Assembly (NCBI RefSeq): GCF_038050405.1 | Contig: NZ_CP150901.1 | Span: 2,666,001-2,730,000 of the forward strand | Direction: 5' to 3' | Length of the DNA stretch: 64,000 nt | Source: Paraburkholderia sp. IMGN_8 | GTDB lineage: Bacteria; Pseudomonadota; Gammaproteobacteria; Burkholderiales; Burkholderiaceae | In this document: positions 63,190 to 64,000 of the stretch, one piece after another | Position numbering within the stretch: the first letter of the stretch is position 1 | How the letters are laid out: every line of letters begins with the position of its first letter | Notes under the pieces: model-generated | Told to the model about the DNA's origin: nothing | What the model saw: only the letters and a program-made list of their open reading frames with translations | Database searches by the model: none | Made by a program: the position numbers and the translations under genes

Positions 63190-64000
63190 TCAGCAAGCCT
63201 TGCAAGACAACGCCGCCGCCACCAGACGGCATTGTTCATGCCGATGCGCTCTGATCGACGAATGCGCACCCGATGCGGTGGAGGCCCGGCATACATCGCG
63301 CAAGCGGCAGCCCGGCGGCAGCACCTGTTCGAGCGCCTCGCGCACGAAGCGCCACGCGCCCTGGTTCTTGTCCTCCTCCTGTGCCCACACCACTTCGGCC
63401 AGGTTCTCGAACGTGCCAAGCACAGCCGCCAGCGCGTCATGCGGAAACGGATACAGCTGTTCGACGCGAACCAGTGCTACCGATGCATCTCGCGATTCGT
63501 CGCGTGTCCGCTGCAGGTCGTAAAAGAGCTTGCCGCTACAGAGAACGACCCGGGTAACGGCACGCCGATCTGCGATGCCCGGATCTGACTGGACTGGCTC
63601 GAACGAACCGTCGATGAACGCCTCCAGCGGCGAATGCGAGGCGGGGTTGCCGTAAAGCTGCGACTTCGGCGACATGACGACGAGCGGCTTGGGTCGAGCC
63701 GCCATCGCCTGCTCGCGCAACAGGTGGAACCATTGCGCCGACGTGGACGGAACGACGACGCGCAGGTTGTCGTCGGCGCACAGTTGAAGGAAGCGTCCCA
63801 GGTAACCGTTCGAATGTTCCGGGCCAACGCCTTCGTGACCATGCGGCAACAGGACAGTCAACGCAGACTGATAGCCCCACTTGTATTCGCCAGACGCAAT
63901 GTACTGGTCGATGATGACTTGTGCCCCGTTCACGAAATCGCCGAACTGCGCCTCCCAGATCGTCAGCCGCTTCTTCGTCTGAACGCTGTACCCATATTCG
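63190..64000 (-). CDS. sucA: 2-oxoglutarate dehydrogenase E1 component, C-terminal part (5' end cut by window edge)
   Basis: C-terminal 270 residues of a large ThDP enzyme. The visible part has TIWEAQFGDFVNGAQVIIDQ, LLPHGHEGVGPEHSNGYLGR and MSPKSQLYGNPASHSPLEAF, all hallmarks of OGDH E1. The ending differs from typical SucA: RLRDVCRASTASGAHSSIRA and then HEQCRLVAAALSCKAC, with extra cysteines. The enzyme converts 2-oxoglutarate to succinyl-CoA with E2/E3. It may be a second copy in the genome, since the E2/E3 genes that usually follow sucA are not downstream here. Confidence 0.9.
   Translation of the reverse strand, partial: EYGYSVQTKKRLTIWEAQFGDFVNGAQVIIDQYIASGEYKWGYQSALTVLLPHGHEGVGPEHSNGYLGRFLQLCADDNLRVVVPSTSAQWFHLLREQAMAARPKPLVVMSPKSQLYGNPASHSPLEAFIDGSFEPVQSDPGIADRRAVTRVVLCSGKLFYDLQRTRDESRDASVALVRVEQLYPFPHDALAAVLGTFENLAEVVWAQEEDKNQGAWRFVREALEQVLPPGCRLRDVCRASTASGAHSSIRAHRHEQCRLVAAALSCKAC

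Overview
The window looks like chromosomal DNA of a Burkholderia-sensu-lato betaproteobacterium, most likely Paraburkholderia or Caballeronia. It is GC-rich, carries a DUF3331 gene (a family I know mainly from this group), a 3-hydroxybutyrate-oligomer hydrolase and many LysR regulators, and shows a mosaic of catabolic and respiratory operons. I saw no tRNA, rRNA, CRISPR array or intact mobile element. Four degraded gene fragments (YdeP-like oxidoreductase, DUF1275, IS110-type transposase, cytochrome bd subunit II) show past rearrangement.

Left end (1-9.8 kb, minus strand): one long operon for hydroquinone-type ring cleavage. It holds a two-subunit hydroquinone 1,2-dioxygenase, a semialdehyde dehydrogenase and maleylacetate reductase, then a complete Liv-type ABC importer, with a LysR gene upstream. 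From 10.5 to 13.4 kb lies a MotB-MotA pair plus a protein that joins a cyclic-nucleotide-binding domain, a helix-turn-helix-like segment and a FliG-C-like domain. This is the most unusual unit in the window. From 13.9 to 23.5 kb come an acyltransferase, the oligomer hydrolase, small hypothetical genes, an AraC regulator, a FixL/FixJ-like two-component pair and a lone receiver.

23.9-29.1 kb (plus strand): a five-gene acyl-CoA cluster (enoyl-CoA hydratase, CoA-transferase, acetoacetate decarboxylase, acyl-CoA dehydrogenase, 3-hydroxyacid/acyl dehydrogenase). A mechanosensitive channel with a C-terminal cyclic-nucleotide-like domain follows. From 31.4 to 41.0 kb a divergent cbb3-like oxidase (CcoN, CcoO and a monoheme cytochrome c), a copper-type P-ATPase, a sulfite-oxidase-type molybdoenzyme, its small cytochrome c, a membrane protein, a LysR regulator and a SLAC1/TehA-type anion exporter form what looks like a sulfite-handling respiratory island.

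41.2-54.9 kb: small accessory units. These include an SDR/SnoaL pair divergent from a TetR gene with two matching operator-like repeats, an isochorismatase, an MFS exporter divergent from a LysR gene, a lipoprotein, an Ohr peroxidase with palindromic upstream sites, an ECF sigma/membrane protein/ferredoxin operon, a divergent class A beta-lactamase and a secreted beta-propeller-like protein. From 55.1 to 60.1 kb is an MdtNOP/AaeAB-type efflux operon with a YtcA-like lipoprotein. PoxB-type pyruvate dehydrogenase follows, and the right edge cuts through the 2-oxoglutarate dehydrogenase E1 gene.
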